From: Streptomyces guryensis
GTDB taxonomy: Bacteria > Actinomycetota > Actinomycetes > Streptomycetales > Streptomycetaceae
DNA length: 64,000 bases
NCBI RefSeq assembly: GCF_021261325.1
Contig: NZ_JAJSBI010000017.1
Location: 62,001 to 126,000 of the forward strand
Direction: 5' to 3'
Within the stretch, counting starts at the first letter, position 1; the number at the start of each line of letters is the position of its first letter. Positions 33,644-41,325 of this stretch are shown one piece after another. Made by a program: the position numbers and the translations under genes. Under the pieces are notes generated by a model. The model was not told where the DNA came from. It saw only the letters and a list, made by a program, of their open reading frames with translations, and did not search any database.

Positions 33644-33674
33644 CGGCCGGTCCGCGAGAACCGCGGACCGGCCG
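33644..33674. terminator. Bidirectional hairpin terminator
   Basis: A perfect 13-bp stem (33644-33656 and 33662-33674) with a 5-base loop between the convergent ArsR-SRPBCC and SPW-repeat genes. Confidence 0.75.
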
Positions 33675-33700
33675 CCATGCCGTCCTTTCCTGAACCGTTC

Positions 33701-34144
33701 CTATGGCATGGGGGCGCTCCTCGCCGCCGTACCGGCGCACATCAGCCCCAGGATCACGGCGAGCCCGCCGATGATGATGTTGTTGAGGGCGACACCGGCG
33801 TCCGGACTGGTCCCGACAACCCAGGGTGCGATGATCATCCAGATGCCCACCGCGCAGAACGCCCAGCTGAGGCCGTACATGCGCTCGGGAGCCCGGGTGA
33901 ATCCGAGGGCCAGCAGGCCGATGGCGATGCCGACGACGAGGTTGTGCGTCACGAGCGGGGGCTGGCTCGTCGTGTAGTGGAGTATCCACGGGGATACGGC
34001 GCAGTACAGACCGAGCAGGAACACCGGTCCGTCCAAGAGCGTCACATCGCGACCGCCAAGCATGCGGGCATAGCGATCCCGCATTTCGGAAACATCAGGG
34101 TGGGTGGAGATGTCCCCCCTGCTGGTGGGCGAGACGTTGGCCAT
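33701..34144 (-). CDS. SPW-repeat membrane protein
   Basis: A 147-residue protein. A hydrophilic N terminus (~1-40) is followed by four membrane helices. They carry the SPW-type motif twice: CAVSPWILHY (~50) and MIIAPWVVG (~108). The family is common in actinobacteria and of unknown function. AAAGGAG lies 7 bases before the ATG at 34144. It has no operon partner. Confidence 0.88.
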   Translation of the reverse strand: MANVSPTSRGDISTHPDVSEMRDRYARMLGGRDVTLLDGPVFLLGLYCAVSPWILHYTTSQPPLVTHNLVVGIAIGLLALGFTRAPERMYGLSWAFCAVGIWMIIAPWVVGTSPDAGVALNNIIIGGLAVILGLMCAGTAARSAPMP

Positions 34145-34352
34145 GACTCGTCTCCTTTGACTCGCAGGCCTGACCGCGTCTGTTGCGGTATGCGGGTAAG
34201 CGCCGCGTAAGTACATTCTGCGCTTATTTCATCTTTATGTGTAGTGGTCGGCGGGTTGCGAGAGGCGCGAGGGCGCCCGAGGGGCACCCTCCCGTCTCCC
34301 GTACATGTCTGCGCGGATCGCGGGCATGCGGACCGTAGAGGGACGTAACCGC

Positions 34353-34544
34353 ATGTCGCAGGTGGAGGTGGCTGCCGCTATGGGCGCGAAGGTGTTGGGG
34401 CGGTTTCCTGCGGGAGCTCCGCGCGGATCGTGGCCGGCAGAGGAGTACGCGGCGCGGTGCCGCGCCGAGGGCCGGCCCGCGACGGTGATCATGGATCTCA
34501 AGTCGGACGCGTTCCTCGTGGTGGTTCCGGCCGACGAGGACTGA
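34353..34544 (+). CDS. Small hypothetical protein
   Basis: A 63-residue ORF (MSQVEVAAAMGAKVLGRFPA, then a basic middle and a hydrophobic VIMDLKSDAFLVVVP end). GAGGGA lies 8 bases before the ATG, better than the upstream ATG at 34305. Codon bias fits a gene, but I recognise no family, and its 3' end nearly meets the LysR stop. Confidence 0.45.
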   Translation: MSQVEVAAAMGAKVLGRFPAGAPRGSWPAEEYAARCRAEGRPATVIMDLKSDAFLVVVPADED

Positions 34545-34555
34545 CCGGCGCCCGG

Positions 34556-35467
34556 TCACGGCGGAGAGCCGCCCAACTCGCGCGCCCTGCGTACGAACAC
34601 CTCGTAGAGGTCCTGCGCCGCCCGCGGCACCGACTCGGCCCGCCGGCGCTGCAGCATCAGCAGCACACGCGTCGTGTCGCCGGTGATCGGCCGGTAGGTG
34701 ATCGTGCCCTGCCGTTCCAGCGGATCCCCGATGACGCTGAAGTCCGGCAGGACCGTCGCGCCGAGCCCCTCGGCGACCATCAGTTTGCCCATCTCGGCGC
34801 CGTCGGTGGAGTACGAGAAGGACGGGCCGCGGCCTTGCAGAAGCCGGTGAACGTAGCGGTGCATGACGTAGCCCGAGCGCATCGCGATCACGGGCTGGGC
34901 GAGCAGGTCGTCCACCGTCACGGCGGTGAGCGAGGCGAGCGGGCTGTCGGGGCGCACGCACACCACCGGCCGCCCGCTCAGCAGTTCGGTGGACTCGAAG
35001 CCGGCCGGCACGTCGTCGCCGTCCAGATGGTTGACCAGACCGAGGTCGAAACCACCCTCCGACAGGGCCCGGTGGATCTCCGTCTGCTGGGCGGCGACCA
35101 CCTCGACCTGGGTGAGCGGATGCGCCGCCCGGAACTCGCGGACCACCGGAATGAGCAGCGGCACGGTCGCCGCGTTCACCGTGCCCACCCGCACCATCCG
35201 GCTGATGCGGTGCTGCTCGCCCGCCGCCGACCGCAACCGGTCCACCGCGTCCAGCACATCGATGATGCGCGGCAGCAGTTCCTGCCCTTCAGCGCTCATC
35301 GTCGCCCCGGACCGCTTGCGCTCCAGCAGGTCGACTCCCAGTTCGCGTTCCAGATTCCGTACCGTCTCGCTCAACGCGGGCTGCGAAAGGCGCAGTTCCT
35401 CCGCGGCCCGGCGCAGCGAACCGAGGCGGGTGACGGCTGCGATGTATTCCAGTTGTTCCGTCCGCAC
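34556..35467 (-). CDS. LysR-family regulator of the organosulfur cluster
   Basis: A 303-residue LysR protein. The winged helix (~1-65) is LEYIAAVTRLGSLRRAAEEL then LSQPALSETVRNLERELG. The effector domain (~90-300) starts RVGTVNAATVPLLIPVV. It is divergent from the Cys leader peptide and the sfnG-ssuD run, so it probably controls them, in the manner of CysB/Cbl/SsuR-type activators; sensing of sulfate or a sulfur metabolite is inference. The start is GTG at 35467 with a weak ribosome site. Confidence 0.85.
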   Translation of the reverse strand: MRTEQLEYIAAVTRLGSLRRAAEELRLSQPALSETVRNLERELGVDLLERKRSGATMSAEGQELLPRIIDVLDAVDRLRSAAGEQHRISRMVRVGTVNAATVPLLIPVVREFRAAHPLTQVEVVAAQQTEIHRALSEGGFDLGLVNHLDGDDVPAGFESTELLSGRPVVCVRPDSPLASLTAVTVDDLLAQPVIAMRSGYVMHRYVHRLLQGRGPSFSYSTDGAEMGKLMVAEGLGATVLPDFSVIGDPLERQGTITYRPITGDTTRVLLMLQRRRAESVPRAAQDLYEVFVRRARELGGSPP

Positions 35468-35493
35468 GTCCAGCAGAATGCGGCCCGTTTCAC

Positions 35494-35521
35494 GGTGTGT
35501 TCAAGGGTTTCCCTGTCACAC
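35494..35521. promoter_or_regulatory. Nested inverted repeat in the LysR/leader spacer
   Basis: An outer GTGTG...CACAC pair encloses an AGGG...CCCT pair. It is centred about 60 bp before the leader -35 box, a usual place for a LysR activator site. Confidence 0.4.
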
Positions 35522-35568
35522 CTTCGTGAAATTCAATGGTCCGGGATACGAGACCGGTCGGGTTTTCC

Positions 35569-35598
35569 TTGACGGCCCGCGGCGCCGACTGCCACGAT
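35569..35598 (+). promoter_or_regulatory. Promoter of the sulfur leader and operon
   Basis: TTGACG, 18 bases, then CACGAT. The -10 box ends 7 bases before the leader ATG at 35606, so the mRNA would begin at or next to that ATG: a leaderless start. Confidence 0.55.
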
Positions 35599-35605
35599 CG
35601 ACGGC

Positions 35606-35689
35606 ATGAAGATGCGACTGGACCTCACGCGGCGACGCCATGTCGACCTCGCGCGCGTCTCCAGCGCCTCCTGTTGCCCCGCGGCCTGA
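35606..35689 (+). CDS. Cysteine-rich leader peptide of sulfur metabolism
   Basis: A 27-codon ORF, MKMRLDLTRRR then HVDLARVSSASCCPAA. The R-x-HVDL-x-R-x-x-S-x-x-C pattern is that of the short putative leader peptides found before actinobacterial sulfur-assimilation genes. The Cys-Cys pair near the end would make ribosomes pause when charged Cys-tRNA is scarce and so switch downstream expression; related cysteine-responsive upstream ORFs are described in mycobacteria. It stands 110 bases before sfnG. Confidence 0.85.
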   Translation: MKMRLDLTRRRHVDLARVSSASCCPAA

Positions 35690-35730
35690 TCAACCTCTCT
35701 GGATCCGCCGCCCTTTTCCCTTTCTCCGCC

Positions 35731-35774
35731 TGAATTCGCCGTGCCCGCGCACCTCTTGAATTCGGCGTGCCCGG
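35731..35774 (+). repeat. Direct repeat before sfnG
   Basis: TGAATTCGCCGTGCCCG (35731-35747) and TGAATTCGGCGTGCCCG (35758-35774) match at 16 of 17 bases, 27 bp apart. They lie between the leader stop and the sfnG ribosome site. Confidence 0.7.
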
Positions 35775-35799
35775 AAACATTCCGCAACAGGAGTCACGC

Positions 35800-36921
35800 A
35801 TGCCTGCCGCGCCCGTGAAATTCGCCTACTGGGTCCCCAACGTCAGCGGGGGACTCGTCACCAGCAAGATCGAGCAGCGCACCGACTGGGGATACGAGTA
35901 CAACCGCGAACTCGCCGTCCTCGCCGAGAACAACGGCTTCGACTACGCGCTGAGCCAGGTCCGCTACATGGCCAGCTACGGCGCCGAGTACCAGCACGAG
36001 TCGACCAGCTTCAGCCTCGCCCTGCTCCTCGCCACCCAGCGCCTGAAAGTCATCGCGGCCGTCCATCCCGGCCTGTGGCACCCCGGCGTCCTCGCCAAGC
36101 TCGGCGCCACCGCCGACCACCTCTCGAACGGCCGCTTCGCCGTCAACGTCGTATCCGGCTGGTTCAAGGGCGAGTTCACCGCCCTGGGTGAGCCCTGGCT
36201 GGAACACGACGAGCGCTACCGCCGCTCCGAGGAGTTCATCCGCGCCCTGCGCCAGATCTGGACCGAGGACCACACCGAACTCTCCGGCGACTTCTACCGG
36301 TTGCGCGACTTCTCCCTCAAGCCCAAGCCCCTCAACACCCCCGAGCGCCCGCACCCGGAGATCTTCCAGGGCGGCAACTCCAGCGCCGCCCGCGCGATGG
36401 CGGGCCGGGTCTCCGACTGGTACTTCTCCAACGGCAAGGACTTCGACGGGGTCACCGAGCAGATCGACGACGTACGGAAGTCCGCCGCCGAAGTCGGACG
36501 TACGGCACCGAGGTTCGGCCTCAACGGCTTCCTCATCGCCCGTGACACCGAGGCCGAGGCCCGCGAGACGCTCCGCGAGATCGTCGCCGAGGCGGACACC
36601 GAGGCCGTCGAGGGCTTCGGCGCCGCGGTGAAGCAGGCGGGACAGTCCACCGCCGACAAGAAGGGCATGTGGCAGGACTCGTCCTTCGAGGACCTGGTCC
36701 AGTACAACGACGGCTTCCGTACCGGGCTAATCGGCACCCCGGAGCAGATCGCGGAGCGCATCGTCGCCTACAAGAAGCTCGGCGTCGACCTGCTGCTCCT
36801 GGGCTTCCTGCACTACCACGAGGAGGTCGAGTACTTCGGCAAGCGTGTGCTGCCGCTCGTGCGTGAACTTGAGGCCGGGCTACCGGACACGGAGCCCGAG
36901 CCCGTCGCCGTTCACGCCTGA
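35800..36921 (+). CDS. sfnG: Dimethylsulfone monooxygenase SfnG (LLM flavin-dependent)
   Basis: A 373-residue TIM-barrel monooxygenase of the bacterial luciferase-like family. It uses reduced FMN and O2 to cleave dimethylsulfone to methanesulfinate and formaldehyde. Diagnostic segments: KFAYWVPNVSGGLVTSKIEQ at the N terminus, GFDYALSQVRYMASYG (~45-60), HPGLWHPGVLAKLGATADHL (~86-105), GRFAVNVVSGWFKGEF (~107-122), and IFQGGNSSAARAMAGR (~187-202). AGGAG lies 6 bases before the ATG. It is the first gene of the organosulfur run and needs SsuE for reduced FMN. Confidence 0.87.
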   Translation: MPAAPVKFAYWVPNVSGGLVTSKIEQRTDWGYEYNRELAVLAENNGFDYALSQVRYMASYGAEYQHESTSFSLALLLATQRLKVIAAVHPGLWHPGVLAKLGATADHLSNGRFAVNVVSGWFKGEFTALGEPWLEHDERYRRSEEFIRALRQIWTEDHTELSGDFYRLRDFSLKPKPLNTPERPHPEIFQGGNSSAARAMAGRVSDWYFSNGKDFDGVTEQIDDVRKSAAEVGRTAPRFGLNGFLIARDTEAEARETLREIVAEADTEAVEGFGAAVKQAGQSTADKKGMWQDSSFEDLVQYNDGFRTGLIGTPEQIAERIVAYKKLGVDLLLLGFLHYHEEVEYFGKRVLPLVRELEAGLPDTEPEPVAVHA

Positions 36922-36951
36922 CCGCCCCCCACCGCGAAAGAGGCCATCAGC

Positions 36952-38169
36952 ATGAGCACCGCCACGCCCACCGACTGGACCACTCTCCCCGCCCCGGGGA
37001 CCGCCCAGGACTGGATCGCCCGCGCCGCCGAGGTCGCCGCCGTCCTCGCCACCGACGCCGCCGAACGCGACCGCGCCGGAGCCACCCCGTACGCCGAGGT
37101 CCAACTGCTGAAGGACGCCGGCCTCGTCACCCTGCTCGGCCCCACCGAGCACGGCGGCGCGGGCCAGGAGTGGCCCACCGCCTACCGCGTCGTCCGCGAG
37201 GTCGCCAAGGCCGACGGCTCCATCGGCCAGCTCCTCGGCTACCACTACCTCTGGTTCTGGGCCGCCCGCCTGGTCGGCACCCGTGAGCAGTGGGAACACG
37301 TGGAGGCCGAGGCGAGCCGCGACCGCTGGTTCTTCGGGGGAGCGGTCAACCCCCGCGACAAGGACGTGATCGTCAGCGAGGACGGCGACGACCTCGTCTT
37401 CACCGGCCGCAAGTCCTTCTCCACCGGCAGCAAGGTCTCCGACGTCACCGTCCTCGAAGGCGTCCTGGAGGGCACCGACAACCACGTCTTCGCCATCGTG
37501 CCGTCCGACAGCGAGGGACTGACCTTCCACGACGACTGGGACAACATCGGCCAGCGCCTCACCGAGAGCGGCGGCGTCACCCTCGACGGAGTACGCACAC
37601 CGTGGGCCTCCGCGGCCGGCTATGTCGACAAGCAGTTCCAGCCGCGGACGTACAACACCCTCAACGTCCCCACCATCCAACTGGTCTTCGTCAACTTCTA
37701 CCTCGGCATCGCGGGCGGCGCCCTGGAGACCGCGGCCACCTACACCCGCACCAAGGCGCGGTCCTGGCTGCACGGCGGCCACGAACGCGCGGTCGACGAA
37801 CCGCACGTCATCGACGCCTATGGCGACCTCACCGCGAAGCTCTGGGCAGCCGAGGCACTCGCCGACGCCGTCGCCGCCGAGGGGCAGAAGCTGCACGACG
37901 ACCCCGACGCCGTCACCGAGCAGACCCGCGGCGACTTCGAGGTGCGGGTGGCCGCCGCCAAGGCACGCGCCACCGACGTCGCCCTGGAGATCGCGAACCG
38001 CATCTTCGAGGTCACCGGCGCCCGCTCCACCGCCACCTCCGAAGGCCTCGACCGGTTCTGGCGCAACATCCGCACCCACACCCTGCACGACCCCGTCGCC
38101 TACAAGCGCCGCGAGGTCGGCCGCTGGGTCCTGGAAGGCGAACTGCCCGAACCCACCTGGTACTCCTGA
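36952..38169 (+). CDS. DszC-like flavin-dependent monooxygenase (acyl-CoA dehydrogenase fold)
   Basis: A 405-residue protein with the acyl-CoA dehydrogenase fold and the DszC/SfnB-type signatures: VREVAKADGSIGQLLGYH (~83-100), GRKSFSTGSKVSD (~145-157), WDNIGQRLTESGG (~192-204), FDRFWRNIRTHTLHDP-like sequence (~360-375) and a final EPTWYS. DszC uses reduced FMN to oxidise dibenzothiophene sulfur; here a thioether, sulfoxide or sulfone of the cell's own sulfur supply is more likely. It begins 30 bases after sfnG and shares its transcript. Confidence 0.82.
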   Translation: MSTATPTDWTTLPAPGTAQDWIARAAEVAAVLATDAAERDRAGATPYAEVQLLKDAGLVTLLGPTEHGGAGQEWPTAYRVVREVAKADGSIGQLLGYHYLWFWAARLVGTREQWEHVEAEASRDRWFFGGAVNPRDKDVIVSEDGDDLVFTGRKSFSTGSKVSDVTVLEGVLEGTDNHVFAIVPSDSEGLTFHDDWDNIGQRLTESGGVTLDGVRTPWASAAGYVDKQFQPRTYNTLNVPTIQLVFVNFYLGIAGGALETAATYTRTKARSWLHGGHERAVDEPHVIDAYGDLTAKLWAAEALADAVAAEGQKLHDDPDAVTEQTRGDFEVRVAAAKARATDVALEIANRIFEVTGARSTATSEGLDRFWRNIRTHTLHDPVAYKRREVGRWVLEGELPEPTWYS

Positions 38170-38245
38170 CCGCTTCCCCCGGCGCGCCCGCCACGCACGG
38201 GCGCCCCGCCTCCTCCACAGAGGACGCACCCCCGAAAGAGGACCC

Positions 38246-38800
38246 ATGGCCACCGTCCTGTCCGTCTCCGGCAGCCCCTCCGCCTCCTCCCGCACCAACC
38301 GTCTGCTGCGCCACCTGGACCAGCGGCTGATCGCCCAGGGCCACCGGGTGATCCCGCTCGACGTCCGCACCATCCCCGCCGAGGCCCTGCTCGGCGCCGA
38401 CTTCCGGCACCCATCCATCGTCGAGGCCACCGAACTGTTCGCGCGGGCCGACGGCGTCGTCGTCGGCACTCCCGTCTACAAGGCGTCCTACTCCGGCGTC
38501 CTCAAGGCGCTGCTGGACCTGCTCCCGCAGTACGCCCTGGCCGGCAAGACCGTGCTGCCGCTGGCCACCGGCGGCTCCACCGCCCACGTCCTGGCCATCG
38601 ACTACGCCCTGCGCCCGGTCCTGAGCTCCATGGGCGCCGGCCACATCGTGCAGGGCTGGTTCACCCTCGACAAGGACATCACCGTGCACGAGGACGGCTC
38701 GCTGACCGTCACCCCGACCGCCACCGAGGCCCTCGCGCAGGTCGTCGACCAGTTCTCCACGGCCCTGGGCCGTACCCCGCTCCTGGCCGCGGCGAGCTGA
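38246..38800 (+). CDS. ssuE: NADPH-dependent FMN reductase SsuE
   Basis: A 184-residue flavodoxin-fold reductase that supplies free FMNH2 to the surrounding monooxygenases. The phosphate-binding loop is VSGSPSASSRTNRLL (~6-20), ADGVVVGTPVYKASYSGVLK (~68-87) is the conserved flavin/oligomer region, and LATGGSTAHVLAIDYALRP (~109-127) is typical of SsuE. It sits between the two acyl-CoA-dehydrogenase-fold enzymes. The start at 38246 was chosen for the family N terminus (MATVLSVSGSP). Confidence 0.9.
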   Translation: MATVLSVSGSPSASSRTNRLLRHLDQRLIAQGHRVIPLDVRTIPAEALLGADFRHPSIVEATELFARADGVVVGTPVYKASYSGVLKALLDLLPQYALAGKTVLPLATGGSTAHVLAIDYALRPVLSSMGAGHIVQGWFTLDKDITVHEDGSLTVTPTATEALAQVVDQFSTALGRTPLLAAAS

Positions 38801-38805
38801 GCGCC

Positions 38806-39990
38806 ATGTCCGCCCACGTCATCGCCGACGACGCGGAGGCCCTCGCGGCCGCGGCCGCCCTGGCCGCGGAATTCCGCACCGGCGCCTCCGCCAGAGACGC
38901 CGAACGCAGGCTCCCACGCGAGGAGTTGGACCGGCTGTCCGCCTCCGGACTGCTCGCCGTCACCGTGCCCGCCGAGCACGGCGGCGCTGATGTCACAGCG
39001 CTGACCCTCGCCGAGATCTTCCGGCTGCTCGCCTCGGCCGACGGCAGCCTCGCCCAGATCCCGCAGAGCCACTTCGCCTACGTCAATGTGATCCGCCGTC
39101 AGGGTACGCAGGACCAGAGGAAGTTCTTCTTCGCCGAGCTGCTCGCAGGCCGCCGCTTCGGCAACGCCCAGTCCGAGGCGGGCACCAAGCACGTCCAGGA
39201 CATCCGCACCCGCCTCGAACCCCAGCCGGACGGCTCCTTCCTCCTCGCCGGAGTCAAGCACTACTCCACCGGGGCGCTCTTCGCCGACTGGATCCCGGTC
39301 CTGGCCCGCGCCGAGGACGACAACCTCCATGTCGCGTACGTCCCCCGGGACGCCCCCGGCCTGACGGTGGTCGACGACTGGGACGGCATGGGGCAGCGCA
39401 CGACCGCCAGCGGAACCGTGCGCCTGGAGGCTGTCGAGGTGCCGGCCGACCGTGTGTTCCCGCACCACCTCACCTTCCGGGGGCCGCAACTGCACGGTGC
39501 TGTCGCCCAGTTGCTGCACGCGGCCATCGACGCGGGGATCGCCGGGGGAGCGCTCGCCGAAGCCGCCGAGTTCGTCCGCACCAAGAGCCGCCCCTGGTTC
39601 GAGAGCGGCGTCGACACAGCCGCCGAGGATCCGCTGCTGATCCAGCGGTTCGGCGAACTCGCCGTCCAGGTACGGGCGTCCGAGGCGCTGCTCCGCGAAG
39701 CCGCCCGCGCGGTCGACGCGGCGCGCACGGATCTCACCGACGACACGGCGGCCGAGGCGTCCCTCGCGGTCGCCGCCGCGAAGGTCCAGGCGGCGCAGAC
39801 GGCGGTCGAGGTGGCGAGCGCCCTGTTCGAGGTGTCCGGCACCCGGTCAGCACTCAACTCTCCGAACCTGCACCGGCACTGGCGCGACGCCCGCACGCAC
39901 ACCCTGCACGACCCGGCCCGCTGGAAGATCCAGCACATCGGCCGTCACGTGCTGAACGGCACCCGCCCGCCCCGCCACGGCCTCCTCTAG
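38806..39990 (+). CDS. sfnB: SfnB-family sulfur acquisition oxidoreductase
   Basis: A 394-residue acyl-CoA-dehydrogenase-fold flavoenzyme. Family segments: LTLAEIFRLLASADGSLAQI then PQSHFAYVN (~64-92), QSEAGTKHVQDIRTRL (~124), GVKHYSTGALFADW (~148-161), WDGMGQRTTASGTVRLE (~191-207), and RHWRDARTHTLHDPARWK near the C terminus. SfnB genes sit in dimethylsulfone and sulfonate operons; the exact reaction is unproven. It starts 5 bases after ssuE, so translational coupling is likely. Confidence 0.85.
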   Translation: MSAHVIADDAEALAAAAALAAEFRTGASARDAERRLPREELDRLSASGLLAVTVPAEHGGADVTALTLAEIFRLLASADGSLAQIPQSHFAYVNVIRRQGTQDQRKFFFAELLAGRRFGNAQSEAGTKHVQDIRTRLEPQPDGSFLLAGVKHYSTGALFADWIPVLARAEDDNLHVAYVPRDAPGLTVVDDWDGMGQRTTASGTVRLEAVEVPADRVFPHHLTFRGPQLHGAVAQLLHAAIDAGIAGGALAEAAEFVRTKSRPWFESGVDTAAEDPLLIQRFGELAVQVRASEALLREAARAVDAARTDLTDDTAAEASLAVAAAKVQAAQTAVEVASALFEVSGTRSALNSPNLHRHWRDARTHTLHDPARWKIQHIGRHVLNGTRPPRHGLL

Positions 39991-40011
39991 CGACAGCAGC
40001 GTTAGCAGCTG

Positions 40012-40056
40012 GCGACATCAGCGACACCAGTAACACCAGCGACATCTGCGACACCT
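40012..40056 (+). repeat. Five degenerate 9-bp tandem repeats
   Basis: Units gcgacatca, gcgacacca, gtaacacca, gcgacatct and gcgacacct run without gaps between sfnB and ssuD. The row ends 17 bases before the ssuD start codon, just ahead of its ribosome site. Confidence 0.65.
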
Positions 40057-40073
40057 CTGATCGGAGACCCCAC

Positions 40074-41219
40074 GTGTCCCTCACCTTCCACTGGTTCCTG
40101 CCCACGAACGGCGACAGCCGGCACGTCGTCGGCGGCGGCCACGGCACCCCCGCCACCGTCTCCGGCCGGGACCGGCCGCCGACGGTGGCCTATCTGAGCC
40201 AGATCGCCCGTGCCGCCGAGGACCTGGGCTTCGTGGGTGCGCTCACCCCGACCGGCGCCTGGTGCGAGGACGCGTGGCTGACCACCGCCATGGTCAGCCA
40301 GAACACCGAACGGCTGAAGTTCCTGGTCGCCTTCCGTCCCGGCTTCGTCTCGCCGACCCTCGCCGCCCAGATGGCCTCCACCTTCCAGCGGCAGAGCGGC
40401 GGACGGCTGCTCCTCAATGTCGTCACGGGCGGCGAGAGCCACGAGCAGCGGGCCTACGGCGACTTCCTCGACAAGGACGCCCGTTACCGCCGTACCGGCG
40501 AATTCCTGGAGATCGTACGGGGGTTGTGGGAGGGCAAGACCGTCGACCTGCACGGCGAGCACCTCCAGGTCGCGGACGCGAAGCTGGCCAGGGTGCCGGA
40601 CCCGGTCCCCGAGGTTTACTTCGGCGGGTCCTCGCCCATCGCCGGCGAGGTCGCCGCCAAGTACGTCGACACCTACCTCACCTGGGGCGAGCCGCCCGCG
40701 CAGGTCGCCGAGAAGATCGCCTGGATCCGGGGGCTCGCGGCCAAGGAGGGGCGCACCCTGCGGTTCGGCATCCGGCTGCACGTCATCACCCGCGACACGT
40801 CCGAGCAGGCGTGGGCGGAGGCGAACCGGCTCCTCGACGGCTTCGACCCGAAGACCGTGCGGTCCGTTCAGGCCGGCCTCGCCCGCAGCGAGTCCGAGGG
40901 ACAGCAGCGGATGCTCGCCCTGCACGGCGGCGGCAACCGGGACGGCCTGGAGATCCACCCCAACCTCTGGGCGGGCATCGGCCTGGTTCGCGGCGGTGCG
41001 GGCACCGCCCTGGTCGGCAGCCACGACGAGGTCGCCGAGCGGATCAAGGAGTACCACGCCCTTGGCATCGACGAGTTCGTACTCTCCGGCTACCCGCACC
41101 TGGAGGAGGCCTACTGGTTCGGCGAGGGGGTTCTGCCGCGACTGGCGGAGCAGGGGGTGTGGAGGCATCCGTTCGGGACGGAGGCTGCGCCATTGGCGCA
41201 GGTGCCGTTCGCGAGCTAG
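40074..41219 (+). CDS. ssuD: FMNH2-dependent alkanesulfonate monooxygenase SsuD
   Basis: A 381-residue TIM-barrel monooxygenase that splits the C-S bond of alkanesulfonates to sulfite and an aldehyde. SsuD signatures: FHWFLPTNGDSRHVVGGGHG (~4-23), PTGAWCEDAWLTTAM (~59-73) with the active-site Cys region, KFLVAFRPGFVSPTLAAQMA (~82-101), LLLNVVTGGESHEQRAYGDF (~114-133), EVYFGGSSPIAGEVAAK (~180), and LSGYPHLEEAYWFGEGVLP near the end. The GTG at 40074 has GGAG 8 bases upstream. It is the last gene of the run. The usual ssuABC uptake genes are not next to it. Confidence 0.9.
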   Translation: MSLTFHWFLPTNGDSRHVVGGGHGTPATVSGRDRPPTVAYLSQIARAAEDLGFVGALTPTGAWCEDAWLTTAMVSQNTERLKFLVAFRPGFVSPTLAAQMASTFQRQSGGRLLLNVVTGGESHEQRAYGDFLDKDARYRRTGEFLEIVRGLWEGKTVDLHGEHLQVADAKLARVPDPVPEVYFGGSSPIAGEVAAKYVDTYLTWGEPPAQVAEKIAWIRGLAAKEGRTLRFGIRLHVITRDTSEQAWAEANRLLDGFDPKTVRSVQAGLARSESEGQQRMLALHGGGNRDGLEIHPNLWAGIGLVRGGAGTALVGSHDEVAERIKEYHALGIDEFVLSGYPHLEEAYWFGEGVLPRLAEQGVWRHPFGTEAAPLAQVPFAS

Positions 41220-41309
41220 TGCTATGTCATATACCACGCCAAGTGGAATGTGACATAGCACTGCCGGTGGGATGTCACATGGCACTGCCGGTGGGATGTC
41301 ACACAGCAC
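41219..41309. repeat. Inverted repeat plus 24-bp tandem repeats (bidirectional terminator)
   Basis: GTGCTATGTCA (41219-41229) pairs with TGACATAGCAC (41251-41261). Two 24-bp repeats follow (41262-41285, 41286-41309; differing at two positions), and the sequence at 41238-41261 is a third, diverged copy (17 of 24). It lies exactly in the convergent gap between ssuD and the next gene. Confidence 0.65.
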
Positions 41310-41325
41310 CAGCCCACCGCTCCCC

